This document shows, piece after piece, positions 19,890 through 28,514 of a stretch of 64,000 bases of DNA. The stretch comes from UMGS1663 sp963558185 (lineage in GTDB: Bacteria > Bacillota > Clostridia > TANB77 > CAG-508): assembly GCA_963558185.1 (NCBI GenBank), contig CAUWFE010000006.1:1-64000 (forward strand), in the 5' to 3' direction. Both the position numbers and the translations under genes were made by a program. Each line of letters opens with the position of its first letter. Position 1 is the first letter of the stretch. The notes below the pieces were generated by a model, which did no database searches, was not told the origin of the DNA, and saw nothing but the letters and a program-made list of their open reading frames with translations.

Positions 19890-20300
19890 ATGGAAAAACA
19901 GACACGGAAAAAATTAATTTTACTATTACTTTCTATAGTATTTTTACTTTTTATAGTTCCACATATTTCTAATGCTATAGTACAATTTCTACTCATTTTA
20001 CCTTTTTTTATTTTAATATTTTTTATTCAAAAAAAGTATTTTGATTTAATTATTAATGAGGAAAAAATAAATATAGCAAGAAAGGAACTTTGGAATATTC
20101 ATTTTGAAACTACTTTAAGTCCTGATAGACGTAATGAGGTAATTAATAGTTATAATAGATATATACACTTACGTTATATGCTATCAGAAAATATTTGTAA
20201 TTTTTTATTACAATATGGAATTTTATTAACTACTAATCAATATGAAAATGTGAATTTAATAGCCAAAGAGGTTAAGAGCCGTGCACCAAGCAGTATATAA
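19890..20300 (+). CDS. Small membrane protein of unknown function
   Basis: 136 aa, not recognised. A basic N-terminus (MEKQTRKK) is followed by two closely spaced hydrophobic helices (about 8-28 and 30-47) and a soluble C-terminal part of about 85 residues rich in Asn, Glu and Tyr with the segment DRRNEVINSYNRYIHLRYML. AAAGGAG precedes the ATG at good spacing. Codon 6 (19905-19907) is CGG, the only in-phase CGG in the window where the same frame stays open. A +1 slip there would stop two codons later (GGA AAA AAT TAA). It has its own promoter, possible operator and terminator. Confidence 0.7.
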   Translation: MEKQTRKKLILLLLSIVFLLFIVPHISNAIVQFLLILPFFILIFFIQKKYFDLIINEEKINIARKELWNIHFETTLSPDRRNEVINSYNRYIHLRYMLSENICNFLLQYGILLTTNQYENVNLIAKEVKSRAPSSI

Positions 20301-20312
20301 TCTGCTTGGTAT
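20283..20312 (+). terminator. Terminator of the small membrane protein
   Basis: ACCAAGCAG, loop, CTGCTTGGT, then ATTTTTTATT. The stem overlaps the last codons and the stop. Confidence 0.85.
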
Positions 20313-20519
20313 TTTTTATTAGTACAATTCATTAAAAAGTACTGCAATTGTACTGCAATGTGAAAATAAAATTATAAAAAAATATAAAACACAAAATAAT
20401 TTCCATATTCTAGAAGTGCCTATTTTACTACTTTTTTGGGTTTTTATAAAAAAAAAGCTGAGATAATAATACTTTTCAGGTATCCTACCCCAACTATTGA
20501 CATTGAGCCACATTGAGCC

Positions 20520-20551
20520 AAAAAAATAAGTGAAGTTATAAAACTTCACTG
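20520..20551 (-). terminator. Terminator of the tRNA-Gly/tRNA-Cys transcript
   Basis: On the minus strand AGTGAAGTTTT, a short loop, AACTTCACT and then ATTTTTTT directly follow the CCA of tRNA-Cys. Confidence 0.85.
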
Positions 20552-20553
20552 TT

Positions 20554-20627
20554 TGGAGGCGCCACCCGGATTTGAACCGGGGATCAGAGTTTTGCAGACT
20601 CGTGCCTTACCACTTGGCTATAGCGCC
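20554..20627 (-). tRNA. tRNA-Cys (anticodon GCA)
   Basis: 74 nt including encoded CCA. Acceptor GGCGCTA pairs with TGGCGCC (one G-U). The anticodon stem-loop GAGTCTGCAAAACTC shows GCA. The T-arm is CCCGG-TTCAAAT-CCGGG. The discriminator is U. Confidence 0.95.
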
Positions 20628-20644
20628 ATTTTTCAAGAAAAAAT

Positions 20645-20720
20645 TGGAGCGGGAAACGGGGCTCAAACCCGCGACCTCTGCCTTGGCAAGGCAGCGCTCT
20701 ATCAACTGAGCTATTTCCGC
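20645..20720 (-). tRNA. tRNA-Gly (anticodon GCC)
   Basis: 76 nt including encoded CCA. The D-arm has AGCTCAGTTGATAGAGC, the anticodon arm is CTGCCTTGCCAAGGCAG with anticodon GCC, and the T-loop is TTTGAGC. The acceptor 5' strand GCGGAAA faces TTCCCGC, leaving an A5-C68 mismatch. It is the upstream member of a two-tRNA transcript. Confidence 0.93.
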
Positions 20721-20816
20721 GTAATGCTTTATAAAAGCATTATTATGATACCAAATATATTATGAATTGTCAATATTTCAAATAAATTTTTTATGAATTT
20801 TAATACTATTTATATA

Positions 20817-22079
20817 TTATATGCAATAAAAACTTAATAATTCACAAAAATATTCTTTTATTCCTTTTTTGGAAATTTCATCTTTATTGTATATTTTTAC
20901 TGTTTCTATTATGTCTTCTTTTTTTATATTTTTACTATCCTTTTTTGTTATTGTAATTATTCCCACTGTACTATTCTCTTCTACTGGTGCTTCAAAATAG
21001 GGAATGTATTCGAATTTTACATCTATATTATCTTTTTCTCCTTTTTTTATTATTAACATCTTATTTTTAACTTCATCCATCTGCAAATTCATTTGCTTTT
21101 CTTTTGCTTTATTCACATATATTCTTTTTTCGTTTATATTCTTCCATTCTTGAAACTCTTGCAAAACAATTTCTTCTAAACTAATTCTTTCATAGTTAGC
21201 AAAAGCATATTCAATTAATTTAGTACTATCTGATGTTCTTTGTTTTTTTGTATCTGCACCAAGTACCACTGTTATAATTTGATTTCCTTCTCGAGTGCAC
21301 GAAGTTACTAAACATCTTCCTGCATTTCCCGTAAAACCTGTCTTAACCCCATTTACTCCATTTAGCACTCCTAGCAATTCATTAGTATTATTAATTGCTC
21401 GTGGCGTTCCATTTATACTAATAGTAATTTTTTTTGTATTTACAATTTGTGCAAATTTCTCATTTTTTAGTGCATAGTCAGTTAATTTTGCGAGTTCTAA
21501 TGCAGTAGTATAATGATTTTCATTATCTAAACCATGTGGTGTTACAAAATTAGTGCAATTTAAGCCTAATTCCTTTGCTTTTTGATTCATTAATTTAGCA
21601 AATCCTTGTATACTTCCGCCTACATGTTCAGCTAATGCTACTGCTGTATCATTTCCAGAACGTAATAGAAGTCCATATAACAAATCATTTACACTAATTT
21701 TATCTCCTGTATTAATATGTAATACTGAACCACCTGTATTAGCGGCTTTTTTTGATATTGTAACTATATCTTTTAAGTTTGCTTTTTCTATTATTACAAT
21801 AGCTGTCATTATCTTTGTAGTAGATGCCATTGCACGCTTTTCATTTTCATTTTTTCCCCATATTATTTTTCCTGTTGTTCTATCATATATAACCGCTGCC
21901 TTTGAAAAAATTTTTGGTTCTTCTGCTACATTGCTACTTGCATTTATAATAGCATCTTTTATTTGATTTTCATTTATATCTTCTTCATCTTTATCATCTG
22001 CTTTTGCTATTGGAACACTATAAAAAAATATTACTACTATAATCATTAAAATAACTAATATTTTATTTATTCTAAACAT
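20817..22079 (-). CDS. dacF: D-alanyl-D-alanine carboxypeptidase (DacF/PBP5 type)
   Basis: 420-aa S11-family penicillin-binding protein that trims the terminal D-Ala from peptidoglycan stem peptides. A signal peptide (about 1-27, ending PIAKA) precedes the catalytic domain with the three active-site motifs: STTK (Ser near residue 87), SGN and KTG. A beta-rich C-terminal PBP5_C-like domain and a short hydrophobic end (CELLSFYCI) complete it, the latter possibly a membrane anchor. AGGTGA precedes the ATG. In spore formers such enzymes include DacF of the SpoIIA region, but no spoIIA genes follow here, so a vegetative DacA-like role remains possible. Confidence 0.88.
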   Translation of the reverse strand: MFRINKILVILMIIVVIFFYSVPIAKADDKDEEDINENQIKDAIINASSNVAEEPKIFSKAAVIYDRTTGKIIWGKNENEKRAMASTTKIMTAIVIIEKANLKDIVTISKKAANTGGSVLHINTGDKISVNDLLYGLLLRSGNDTAVALAEHVGGSIQGFAKLMNQKAKELGLNCTNFVTPHGLDNENHYTTALELAKLTDYALKNEKFAQIVNTKKITISINGTPRAINNTNELLGVLNGVNGVKTGFTGNAGRCLVTSCTREGNQIITVVLGADTKKQRTSDSTKLIEYAFANYERISLEEIVLQEFQEWKNINEKRIYVNKAKEKQMNLQMDEVKNKMLIIKKGEKDNIDVKFEYIPYFEAPVEENSTVGIITITKKDSKNIKKEDIIETVKIYNKDEISKKGIKEYFCELLSFYCI

Positions 22080-22133
22080 AAAAAAATCACCTGATATATT
22101 TTATGATATCTGGCAATTTTTATGATTATTATT

Positions 22134-23456
22134 TTATTCTTGCATCCAATATGGTAATCTTTCTTCATAGTCTTTTGAATGAGCGTCTTCTTTTTGTCGT
22201 CCATTATTTGTTTTATTTTCTTCCTCTTTGATATACTCATTGCTTTGTTCTTCTTTTATTTCTTCATTAACTCTTTCTTTTGCTAATTTTTCAGGTAATT
22301 TTTCTTCCCCTATCATGTAATTAAATATAGCAATAGCCTCTTTTTTCTGATATCCTTCATCCATAAATTTTTGTATTACTTTTTGTGGCTCTGTCATTTC
22401 GTCTATTTGTATTCCATCTTGCTTAAAACCTGTATCTTCTACTTCTTCATATGTTTCTGATATCTCATTTGGATTATTTGATTTTGTTCTATTTTGTGTT
22501 AATTCATTTATTTGATGTGAATTATATTTTCTTCCCCTTATTTCTACTTCATGACTTGACCACTCACCATTTGTACCTTGTCTTGATTCATTTATTTCTA
22601 GTCTTCCCATATCTATATTGATAGAAAATCTAATATCCCTTACATAGCTGTTATCAGTATTTAGACCTTTTGTATGCATAGTTTGATAAGGAACTTCTTC
22701 TTCCACTTGTTCTCCATCTTTTCCAATAGATACTTCTTTTCTCATTTCTGTTTTACTGTTTTGTATATATTTAGAAGGTTTTGTTTCTCCTGTTTTTTCA
22801 TCAATATATTCAGCTTTTACAATTCCATCTGAATCTCTATAGAAGAATAAGTTTTTTTCTTCATCTTTTAATACTTTATGGTCTTTATATAAATTGGCAT
22901 TTTCTCTTACCATATATATTTGTGAAGGTGGAATATTCTTTTTCTTTGAAATTGTTTGCTCTGTAATTGTTTGTGTTTTAGTATCTTCTTCTTTTTCTCG
23001 ATTTTCCAACATCTTTTCTTTAAGTTTATTTAATTCTTTTTCTTCTAAAGATAATGCTTTTTGTTCTTTATTTTCATTTAATATTTGTTCCCAGTTTAAT
23101 TTTGTTGTTGGTATTGGTAACAAATTTATTAATTGTGGATTATTTCTACAGTATTCTTGTAACTTGATAAAATATGTTTGTTCAAATACTAATTCACCAT
23201 TTTCAATTGTTGCCATTTTTATTCCATTTAGGTCATATATTTCTTGTATTTTTATACTTTCTTTTTTAGGAATACTTTTTTCTTTTTCTATTAAAATTAA
23301 GTCCTGTTCCCATTGTACATTTTGAAACTTAGGAAATATCTGCATTGTTTTATAATATGTAATTTTATTTAATTTTTCATTTTTATTTAAATTTGACTCT
23401 ACATTTTCATATACTTTTAATATATTTTGTTGACATTGTATTTCTTCTTTATTCAT
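22134..23456 (-). CDS. Unknown soluble protein at the end of the T4SS locus
   Basis: 440 aa, highly charged, with no signal peptide or membrane segment. I do not recognise the family. The N-terminal third looks globular (KMQIFPKFQNVQWEQDLILIEKEK). A Glu/Lys-rich, probably coiled section (about 140-180) and a beta-rich section with paired motifs follow (YIDEKTGETKPSKYIQNSK, VRDIRFSINIDMGRLEINES). The acidic tail contains TEPQKVIQKFMDEGYQKKEAIAIFNYMI, which resembles a UBA-like helical bundle. The start is the ATG at 23456, nine bases after AGAAAGGA; an earlier ATG at 23480 contains that site. Its place as last gene of the secretion locus suggests an effector, accessory or regulator, which is only inference. 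Confidence 0.6.
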   Translation of the reverse strand: MNKEEIQCQQNILKVYENVESNLNKNEKLNKITYYKTMQIFPKFQNVQWEQDLILIEKEKSIPKKESIKIQEIYDLNGIKMATIENGELVFEQTYFIKLQEYCRNNPQLINLLPIPTTKLNWEQILNENKEQKALSLEEKELNKLKEKMLENREKEEDTKTQTITEQTISKKKNIPPSQIYMVRENANLYKDHKVLKDEEKNLFFYRDSDGIVKAEYIDEKTGETKPSKYIQNSKTEMRKEVSIGKDGEQVEEEVPYQTMHTKGLNTDNSYVRDIRFSINIDMGRLEINESRQGTNGEWSSHEVEIRGRKYNSHQINELTQNRTKSNNPNEISETYEEVEDTGFKQDGIQIDEMTEPQKVIQKFMDEGYQKKEAIAIFNYMIGEEKLPEKLAKERVNEEIKEEQSNEYIKEEENKTNNGRQKEDAHSKDYEERLPYWMQE

Positions 23457-23572
23457 ATTTATTCCTTTCTTAAGGCACAATTATTGTTTTTAATGCATTT
23501 TTGAAGTCTTTTACTTTTCTTTATTTTAAAGTAGTATACAAGTTTTTCTACTCATATACTACTTTATTAATT

Positions 23573-24859
23573 TTATACACTAAAAGAAAATTCAAAGTCT
23601 CCATCTGCTTTTAAATGTATTACAATTGTCTTTTCCTGCATTTTTGTATCATCATCTGCATTTATTATTTGTATGGTGTAAATATAATTATCATCTTGTG
23701 CTTCTAATTTAGTGTATTTAAATTCATTTGTTTTATAGAAGTTAGCTTTTGCATAGTTTTCAAAATCTGCTTGCTCTCTAAAATAGTTTTGTTTGAAGCT
23801 ATTTGCAAGTTTAGAATATACGAATTTGTAATCTTGATTATTTAGGGCTTTTCTTACTCTATCTACTTGCATTGCAATTTTAGTTTCTGCATTTGCTGAA
23901 TTATATTTGCTTATAAATTGTGGTAATATTAATGTGTAGTCATCTAATATTACTGTATATTGCATTGGCGAAGTTTCTTTGAAAATATAGTAATTTTCAT
24001 TTTGGTCTATGCAGATATATTCTGTGTATCCTGTGTAATGTGTTACTAAATATTTTTCCATTCTAGCTGTTTTTATCTCTTCTTTTTTTATTTCTATATA
24101 TCGCTTAAATTGCTCAAATGTGGAAAATCTTTTATTTTTATACTCTAAATTTAAATTTTTGTAAATTAATTCTGGTTTAGATAATACTGTTTTTTTGTAA
24201 AAGTCTAAATATTTTTTTACTAATATTTCATCATTTATTTTTTGATATACAAACATATTTGAACCATTTTTATCTATTTTTTGTTGATTTAGACTTGGTA
24301 TTTTTATATTTGCTATTTCTTCTACATTTTCAGTTATTGGCTCTATAGAATAAGTATTTTGAATAATATCAATATTAACGTATATATTTATTTCTTGAAT
24401 ATATTCATAATTTATATTTTCTATAAATCCATTCACTACAAATGTTAATATATTATCATTTTGTTGCTTTGCATACATTTTTGATGGTACAAAAAACACT
24501 TTATCATTAATATTAAATACATATTTACTAACATTGTCTTTTGTAATATTATTTTCTTTTATATAATTTTCGCTTAATAGATAATACAAATTTTCGTCTT
24601 GAATTTTGATATCTTCTTCATTTTCTTCTATATTTCTATTATAAATATAATCAAAATAAGCTTGTATACAGTTACTTATTGTATAAAAATCAGCGCTATT
24701 ATCTACTTCTTTCAATTCATTTTCTTTATATAAAAGTATTTCTTCTTTTTCTGCAATAAAACTATTTTCATTCATATATATCAATAATACCCCTACGGTT
24801 AAAATTCCTATAAAAATGAGTATTAATAATGTAATTATAATAATTTTTATTTTTTTCAT
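23573..24859 (-). CDS. Membrane-anchored NTF2-like protein of the T4SS locus
   Basis: 428 aa. One N-terminal transmembrane helix (about 4-27, IIIITLLILIFIGILTVGVLLI) is followed by a long extracytoplasmic region. The last 100 residues (VRKALNNQDYKFVYSKLANSFKQNYF...) look like an NTF2-fold domain, as do residues 30-130. Gram-positive secretion systems use such tandem folds in VirB8/TcpC-like proteins that bridge the channel. I infer a VirB8-like role from topology and place, not from a diagnostic motif. The start at 24859 follows AGGAGG at ideal spacing. Confidence 0.6.
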   Translation of the reverse strand: MKKIKIIIITLLILIFIGILTVGVLLIYMNENSFIAEKEEILLYKENELKEVDNSADFYTISNCIQAYFDYIYNRNIEENEEDIKIQDENLYYLLSENYIKENNITKDNVSKYVFNINDKVFFVPSKMYAKQQNDNILTFVVNGFIENINYEYIQEINIYVNIDIIQNTYSIEPITENVEEIANIKIPSLNQQKIDKNGSNMFVYQKINDEILVKKYLDFYKKTVLSKPELIYKNLNLEYKNKRFSTFEQFKRYIEIKKEEIKTARMEKYLVTHYTGYTEYICIDQNENYYIFKETSPMQYTVILDDYTLILPQFISKYNSANAETKIAMQVDRVRKALNNQDYKFVYSKLANSFKQNYFREQADFENYAKANFYKTNEFKYTKLEAQDDNYIYTIQIINADDDTKMQEKTIVIHLKADGDFEFSFSV

Positions 24860-24918
24860 GCTATACCTCCTAATATTAGGCATTTATATTTTAATTATAA
24901 TAAAATATTATAATTTAT

Positions 24919-27417
24919 TTACATTTTACTTATAATTGCTTTAAAGCTAAGTGGTCCTCCTTTTTTTCTTTTTTGATCTGCCACTTTATTAAAGGCTTCT
25001 AATGTTTTATATGGTCCATCAAGTCCACTACCTGAATCTAGTACATAAAATCTATATCCTTGTGCTTTATACTCTTCTGGTACAGGTACTATAGCTAAAA
25101 CGTGACCTGGTACTCTTCCTATGGCACATTTACCTTGTTCTAAAGCTGACATAACAACTTCAAAACTATATTCTCCTACTGTAGATTTTAATTGATAATT
25201 TTTCTGTAAAAATCCATTATTACATATTCCACTATACACACTTCCTTGCCCTGGAGAATAATAACTTGTATAATTTGGAAAATAACTTTCTAATGCTGTA
25301 ACAAAGCTATCTGGATTTACATTTTCATTTCCTGTTAGCCCTGAAACTATCATAGCCATACTTGTAGGTCCACATCCTGAAGTAGAAATATTTGAACTTC
25401 CAAATTTCCTATATGCATAATTTCTTTGATAATAATGTGGGAATACATATTCTCCTGAAACAACCTTCTCTGCCTTAGAAAAATCTTCAGATGAGCCACC
25501 TTGAAAATCTTCACTAGTTTTTCCATTATACTTATCATAGTATCCTTGTCCTCTTGAAATTCTTGTTGACATACTTGAATTTGCTGCATCTTTATCAGGT
25601 CTTTCAAAAATATAGCAAAATGCTTTTGTAGCAGTTCCTATATCTTGTGTATTTAAAAAGTCATCTATAGTATATCTGTTACCATCATATTTTGAGGAAC
25701 TTGCACTTCCTAATTGATAAGAAGCATATCCATCTGCTCCTCCTCCAGGAGTTAATTCTGCTATTAAAAATTGAATTTGCAATTCTGCATCTTGCCATTC
25801 TTTTCCTTGTGCATTTGCATATGCTCTTAACATTTTATTTCTACTTGCTGTCCATTGAGCTAATCCAATACCTCCTGTTTCTACTGTTTTTCCACCCTCC
25901 ACAGCTTGTGGATTTAGTCCTCCTGATTCATAATCTAAATTTCCCATAGCACCAGCTGCTGCAATGTCACTATATCCTAATTCTTTTAATGCACACCATA
26001 CTTTTTCAGCAACAGTTCCTCCTACTAAAGATGAACCTGGATTAAATGCTACCCATGAAAAATCAATATCTAACTCTGTTACTCCAAAGTCATTTCCTGT
26101 CATTAAATATAACATATATCTAAATTGTTGTATAAGAACTTCATTGTCAACATTCTCATTAAATAAATTTATTAATAATGAAGCATTAACATTAACTACT
26201 GAATTATAAGGTGCTCCTATTATTGTAGATAATGGATTTTCATTTGCATGATATCTAGTTTTTAATATATTTTTAAATTCAACATTTTTAAAATAAGGAG
26301 CTTGGTCAGGTCCTTGAGAATAACTATTTGTTGTAGTAGTTATTGTTTCATTATCTCCACCAGATACTGTTACTGTAACTTTGTTATTATATATCATTGC
26401 TTTTCTATAAAAGATAGTATCTGCTCTTGTAATTAATGGTGTTAAACTATTATATCTTTCCCATGATTCTCTTGTTACTGTATTTCCTTCATCATCCTCT
26501 TCTTCCCATTCTCTATGAATTGTTGTTTCTGTATCTTGCAGTGTTAATACTACTTTTGACTTTTCTATTTCTTCGGCTAATTTATACACAAATTCTGGAT
26601 TTTCTGTTACCATATATAAGTCTAATAAAAATGTATATGGAACTCTAAATTGTGACACCAATGATTTATAACTACTTATAGTCATTAAAGTGTATTGTTC
26701 TCCACCTGTTTCTTTATTTGATGTATATGTTGCTACTACTAAATTCCCTGAAGGATCCATTGAGAAATGCGAACCATCTGGACTATTTTTAAATGATTCA
26801 TAATCAGTATATGTAAGTAAATTACCTACTGTGCTCTCTTCTGTTCCAGATTCATCTCTTGAATTTGTTTTTCTAATTTCAATTGTTCCTTGTACTCCTC
26901 TATCACTTGTTTTAGGTAATACTGTTGTTGCTTCTGCTTCTAAAAACTTTTTTACATACCTTTCGCCTAGTTCATATCCTTCTTCTGCTAGTTGTTTTAA
27001 AATGTCATTTACTTGCTCTTCTTTTATTTGTATTCCTTCACTAGAATTAGTAAAGAAGTCTACTATTGACTGTCCTATTCCTGAAAATAAATCAGCCACT
27101 TTATTTACTATTCCAACAATTGATAGTGCTATAGCAATTAATAATATAATTTGTAAGAAAATTGGTAAAATTGCTATTAAACCTTTAACAAATAAACCTA
27201 TTACTTTAGCTTTTGCTGCTTTTTTTGCTTTTTTCTTCATTTTATCTTTTAAAGCTTTTTCTGCTTTTGCTTTTGCACTATTCATAGCATTTTTTGCTAA
27301 TTTTTTTTCTATTTGTTTTGTTTTTTCTGAAACTTCTGCATATGCTTGCTGTGTACTTTGTTGTTCTTGTTGCTCCTCTTGTGACTCTTGTTGCTCTAGT
27401 CTTTCTTCATCATCCAT
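24919..27417 (-). CDS. Bifunctional wall hydrolase (tail-lysozyme-like plus C39-like peptidase), VirB1-like
   Basis: 832 aa. A Gln/Glu-rich, then Lys/Ala-rich cytoplasmic N-terminus (1-75) precedes one membrane helix (about 78-112). A large external region leads to a phage-tail-type lysozyme domain (about 465-640; ALKELGYSDIAAAGAMGNLDYESGG, GGIGLAQWT, catalytic Glu probably in DYESGG). A papain-fold C39-like peptidase domain follows (about 655-832), with Cys in SGCGPTSMAM, His in PGHVLAIV and Asp in VLDSGSG. This muramidase-plus-peptidase design is that of Gram-positive conjugation hydrolases, which open peptidoglycan for the channel. Ribosome site GAGGTGAT. It shares the operon with VirB6- and VirB4-like genes. 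Confidence 0.85.
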   Translation of the reverse strand: MDDEERLEQQESQEEQQEQQSTQQAYAEVSEKTKQIEKKLAKNAMNSAKAKAEKALKDKMKKKAKKAAKAKVIGLFVKGLIAILPIFLQIILLIAIALSIVGIVNKVADLFSGIGQSIVDFFTNSSEGIQIKEEQVNDILKQLAEEGYELGERYVKKFLEAEATTVLPKTSDRGVQGTIEIRKTNSRDESGTEESTVGNLLTYTDYESFKNSPDGSHFSMDPSGNLVVATYTSNKETGGEQYTLMTISSYKSLVSQFRVPYTFLLDLYMVTENPEFVYKLAEEIEKSKVVLTLQDTETTIHREWEEEDDEGNTVTRESWERYNSLTPLITRADTIFYRKAMIYNNKVTVTVSGGDNETITTTTNSYSQGPDQAPYFKNVEFKNILKTRYHANENPLSTIIGAPYNSVVNVNASLLINLFNENVDNEVLIQQFRYMLYLMTGNDFGVTELDIDFSWVAFNPGSSLVGGTVAEKVWCALKELGYSDIAAAGAMGNLDYESGGLNPQAVEGGKTVETGGIGLAQWTASRNKMLRAYANAQGKEWQDAELQIQFLIAELTPGGGADGYASYQLGSASSSKYDGNRYTIDDFLNTQDIGTATKAFCYIFERPDKDAANSSMSTRISRGQGYYDKYNGKTSEDFQGGSSEDFSKAEKVVSGEYVFPHYYQRNYAYRKFGSSNISTSGCGPTSMAMIVSGLTGNENVNPDSFVTALESYFPNYTSYYSPGQGSVYSGICNNGFLQKNYQLKSTVGEYSFEVVMSALEQGKCAIGRVPGHVLAIVPVPEEYKAQGYRFYVLDSGSGLDGPYKTLEAFNKVADQKRKKGGPLSFKAIISKM

Positions 27418-27436
27418 AATATCACCTCTTTACTAG

Positions 27437-28354
27437 CTATATTTTTACTTGTATGTTAAATTTATTAGTAGTATTTAATACTTGTATTTTTTCAAATGTT
27501 ATATTTTGTAATGTGTCATTTTTATTATATATTTTCATAAATGTTACTTTTAGTGGAATTTTAGAGTTTGCTTTTAATATTAAATTTGAATTTGTAATTT
27601 CACTTAAACTCGCTAAATATTTCTTCTCTTTTTCATCTTGTAAATACCATTGTGTTCCATTAGATATATTATATAATTCAATATCATTTGAGGTATTATT
27701 TTCAAATGTAATATCATATATTCTATTGTTTAGATATATACTTTCACTATTTATTTTTACATTAATTCCTTCATAGCTGGCTTTTTTATTAATCTCATTT
27801 CTTCCAATAAATTTATTTATATTTAAATAATATACATCTTTTTTCTTTACTACTGTTATATAATCTTCAAATGTTTGTTTTTCATCATAGCCACCTATTG
27901 CTAAAGCATCATTTTCAAATCTAACCTTATATGTTGTTTTATTGTCATTACTTATCCAATTTTGTAAATTATACTTTTTATATTGTGAAAATATAATTTT
28001 ATAATAATTGTTAATAAATTCTTCTATAGTTGGAAATACTTCTTGTTTGCATTCTTCTGAAAGTAAACTATATGCTTGTTTTGTTTTTCCTTCATTACAA
28101 TAAGTTATAAAATTATCTATTATTGTATTGTTTTGTATTGCTTCACTATCACTTATAGTTCCTTCACCTAATACTGATTCTGTTTTATATATTTCTGATT
28201 TATCTTCATTTATTTTGTTTTGTTGTTCTCTATTTTGTATTTTTGCTGCCTCATTTAATGCTTGAATAATACATAAACTTATTATAATTATAAATATAAT
28301 TGCTATTACTAGTTTCCAATGCTTCCTTATATATCTAATATATTTATTAATCAT
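27437..28354 (-). CDS. Membrane-anchored NTF2-like/DUF4352-like protein of the T4SS locus
   Basis: About 305 aa. After a basic start (MINKYIRYIRKHWK) there is one transmembrane helix (about 15-36), then an NTF2-like fold (about 60-180; NFITYCNEGKTKQAYSLLSEECKQEVFP...) and a beta-sandwich C-terminus (SYEGINVKINSESIYLN... to the end) that resembles DUF4352. The layout fits a VirB8-type bridge or a chaperone of the channel. The start at 28354 has AGAAAGGA nine bases upstream. An earlier in-frame ATG at 28426 would place 24 residues inside an inverted repeat and is rejected. Confidence 0.6.
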   Translation of the reverse strand: MINKYIRYIRKHWKLVIAIIFIIIISLCIIQALNEAAKIQNREQQNKINEDKSEIYKTESVLGEGTISDSEAIQNNTIIDNFITYCNEGKTKQAYSLLSEECKQEVFPTIEEFINNYYKIIFSQYKKYNLQNWISNDNKTTYKVRFENDALAIGGYDEKQTFEDYITVVKKKDVYYLNINKFIGRNEINKKASYEGINVKINSESIYLNNRIYDITFENNTSNDIELYNISNGTQWYLQDEKEKKYLASLSEITNSNLILKANSKIPLKVTFMKIYNKNDTLQNITFEKIQVLNTTNKFNIQVKI

Positions 28355-28374
28355 ATTTCTACATCCTTTCTCTC

Positions 28375-28447
28375 TTGGTATTATATAAGGAAAGTAACAT
28401 ATACTACTTTCCTTATATAATACCAAAAGGAACTTGTCCTTTTGGAT
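28375..28447. repeat. Two consecutive hairpins ahead of the VirB8-like gene
   Basis: A perfect 20-bp inverted repeat (GGTATTATATAAGGAAAGTA and its complement, 28377-28423) abuts a second hairpin (CCAAAAGGA...TCCTTTTGG, about 28423-28446). They lie between the VirB6-like stop and the next gene and may attenuate or process the operon mRNA. The first resembles hairpins at 42855 and 45872. Confidence 0.6.
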
Positions 28448-28514
28448 TTTTGCTATATAGCAAGGTTAATTTTTATTTACTCATGCATATTCAAGATAAT
28501 ACGAAGCTATTTTA

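Noticed and set aside
20319..20549. 76-codon minus-strand open frame next to tRNA-Cys
   Set aside because: It runs through the tRNA terminator and the tandem 10-mer, has no ribosome site and no recognisable composition; chance frame.
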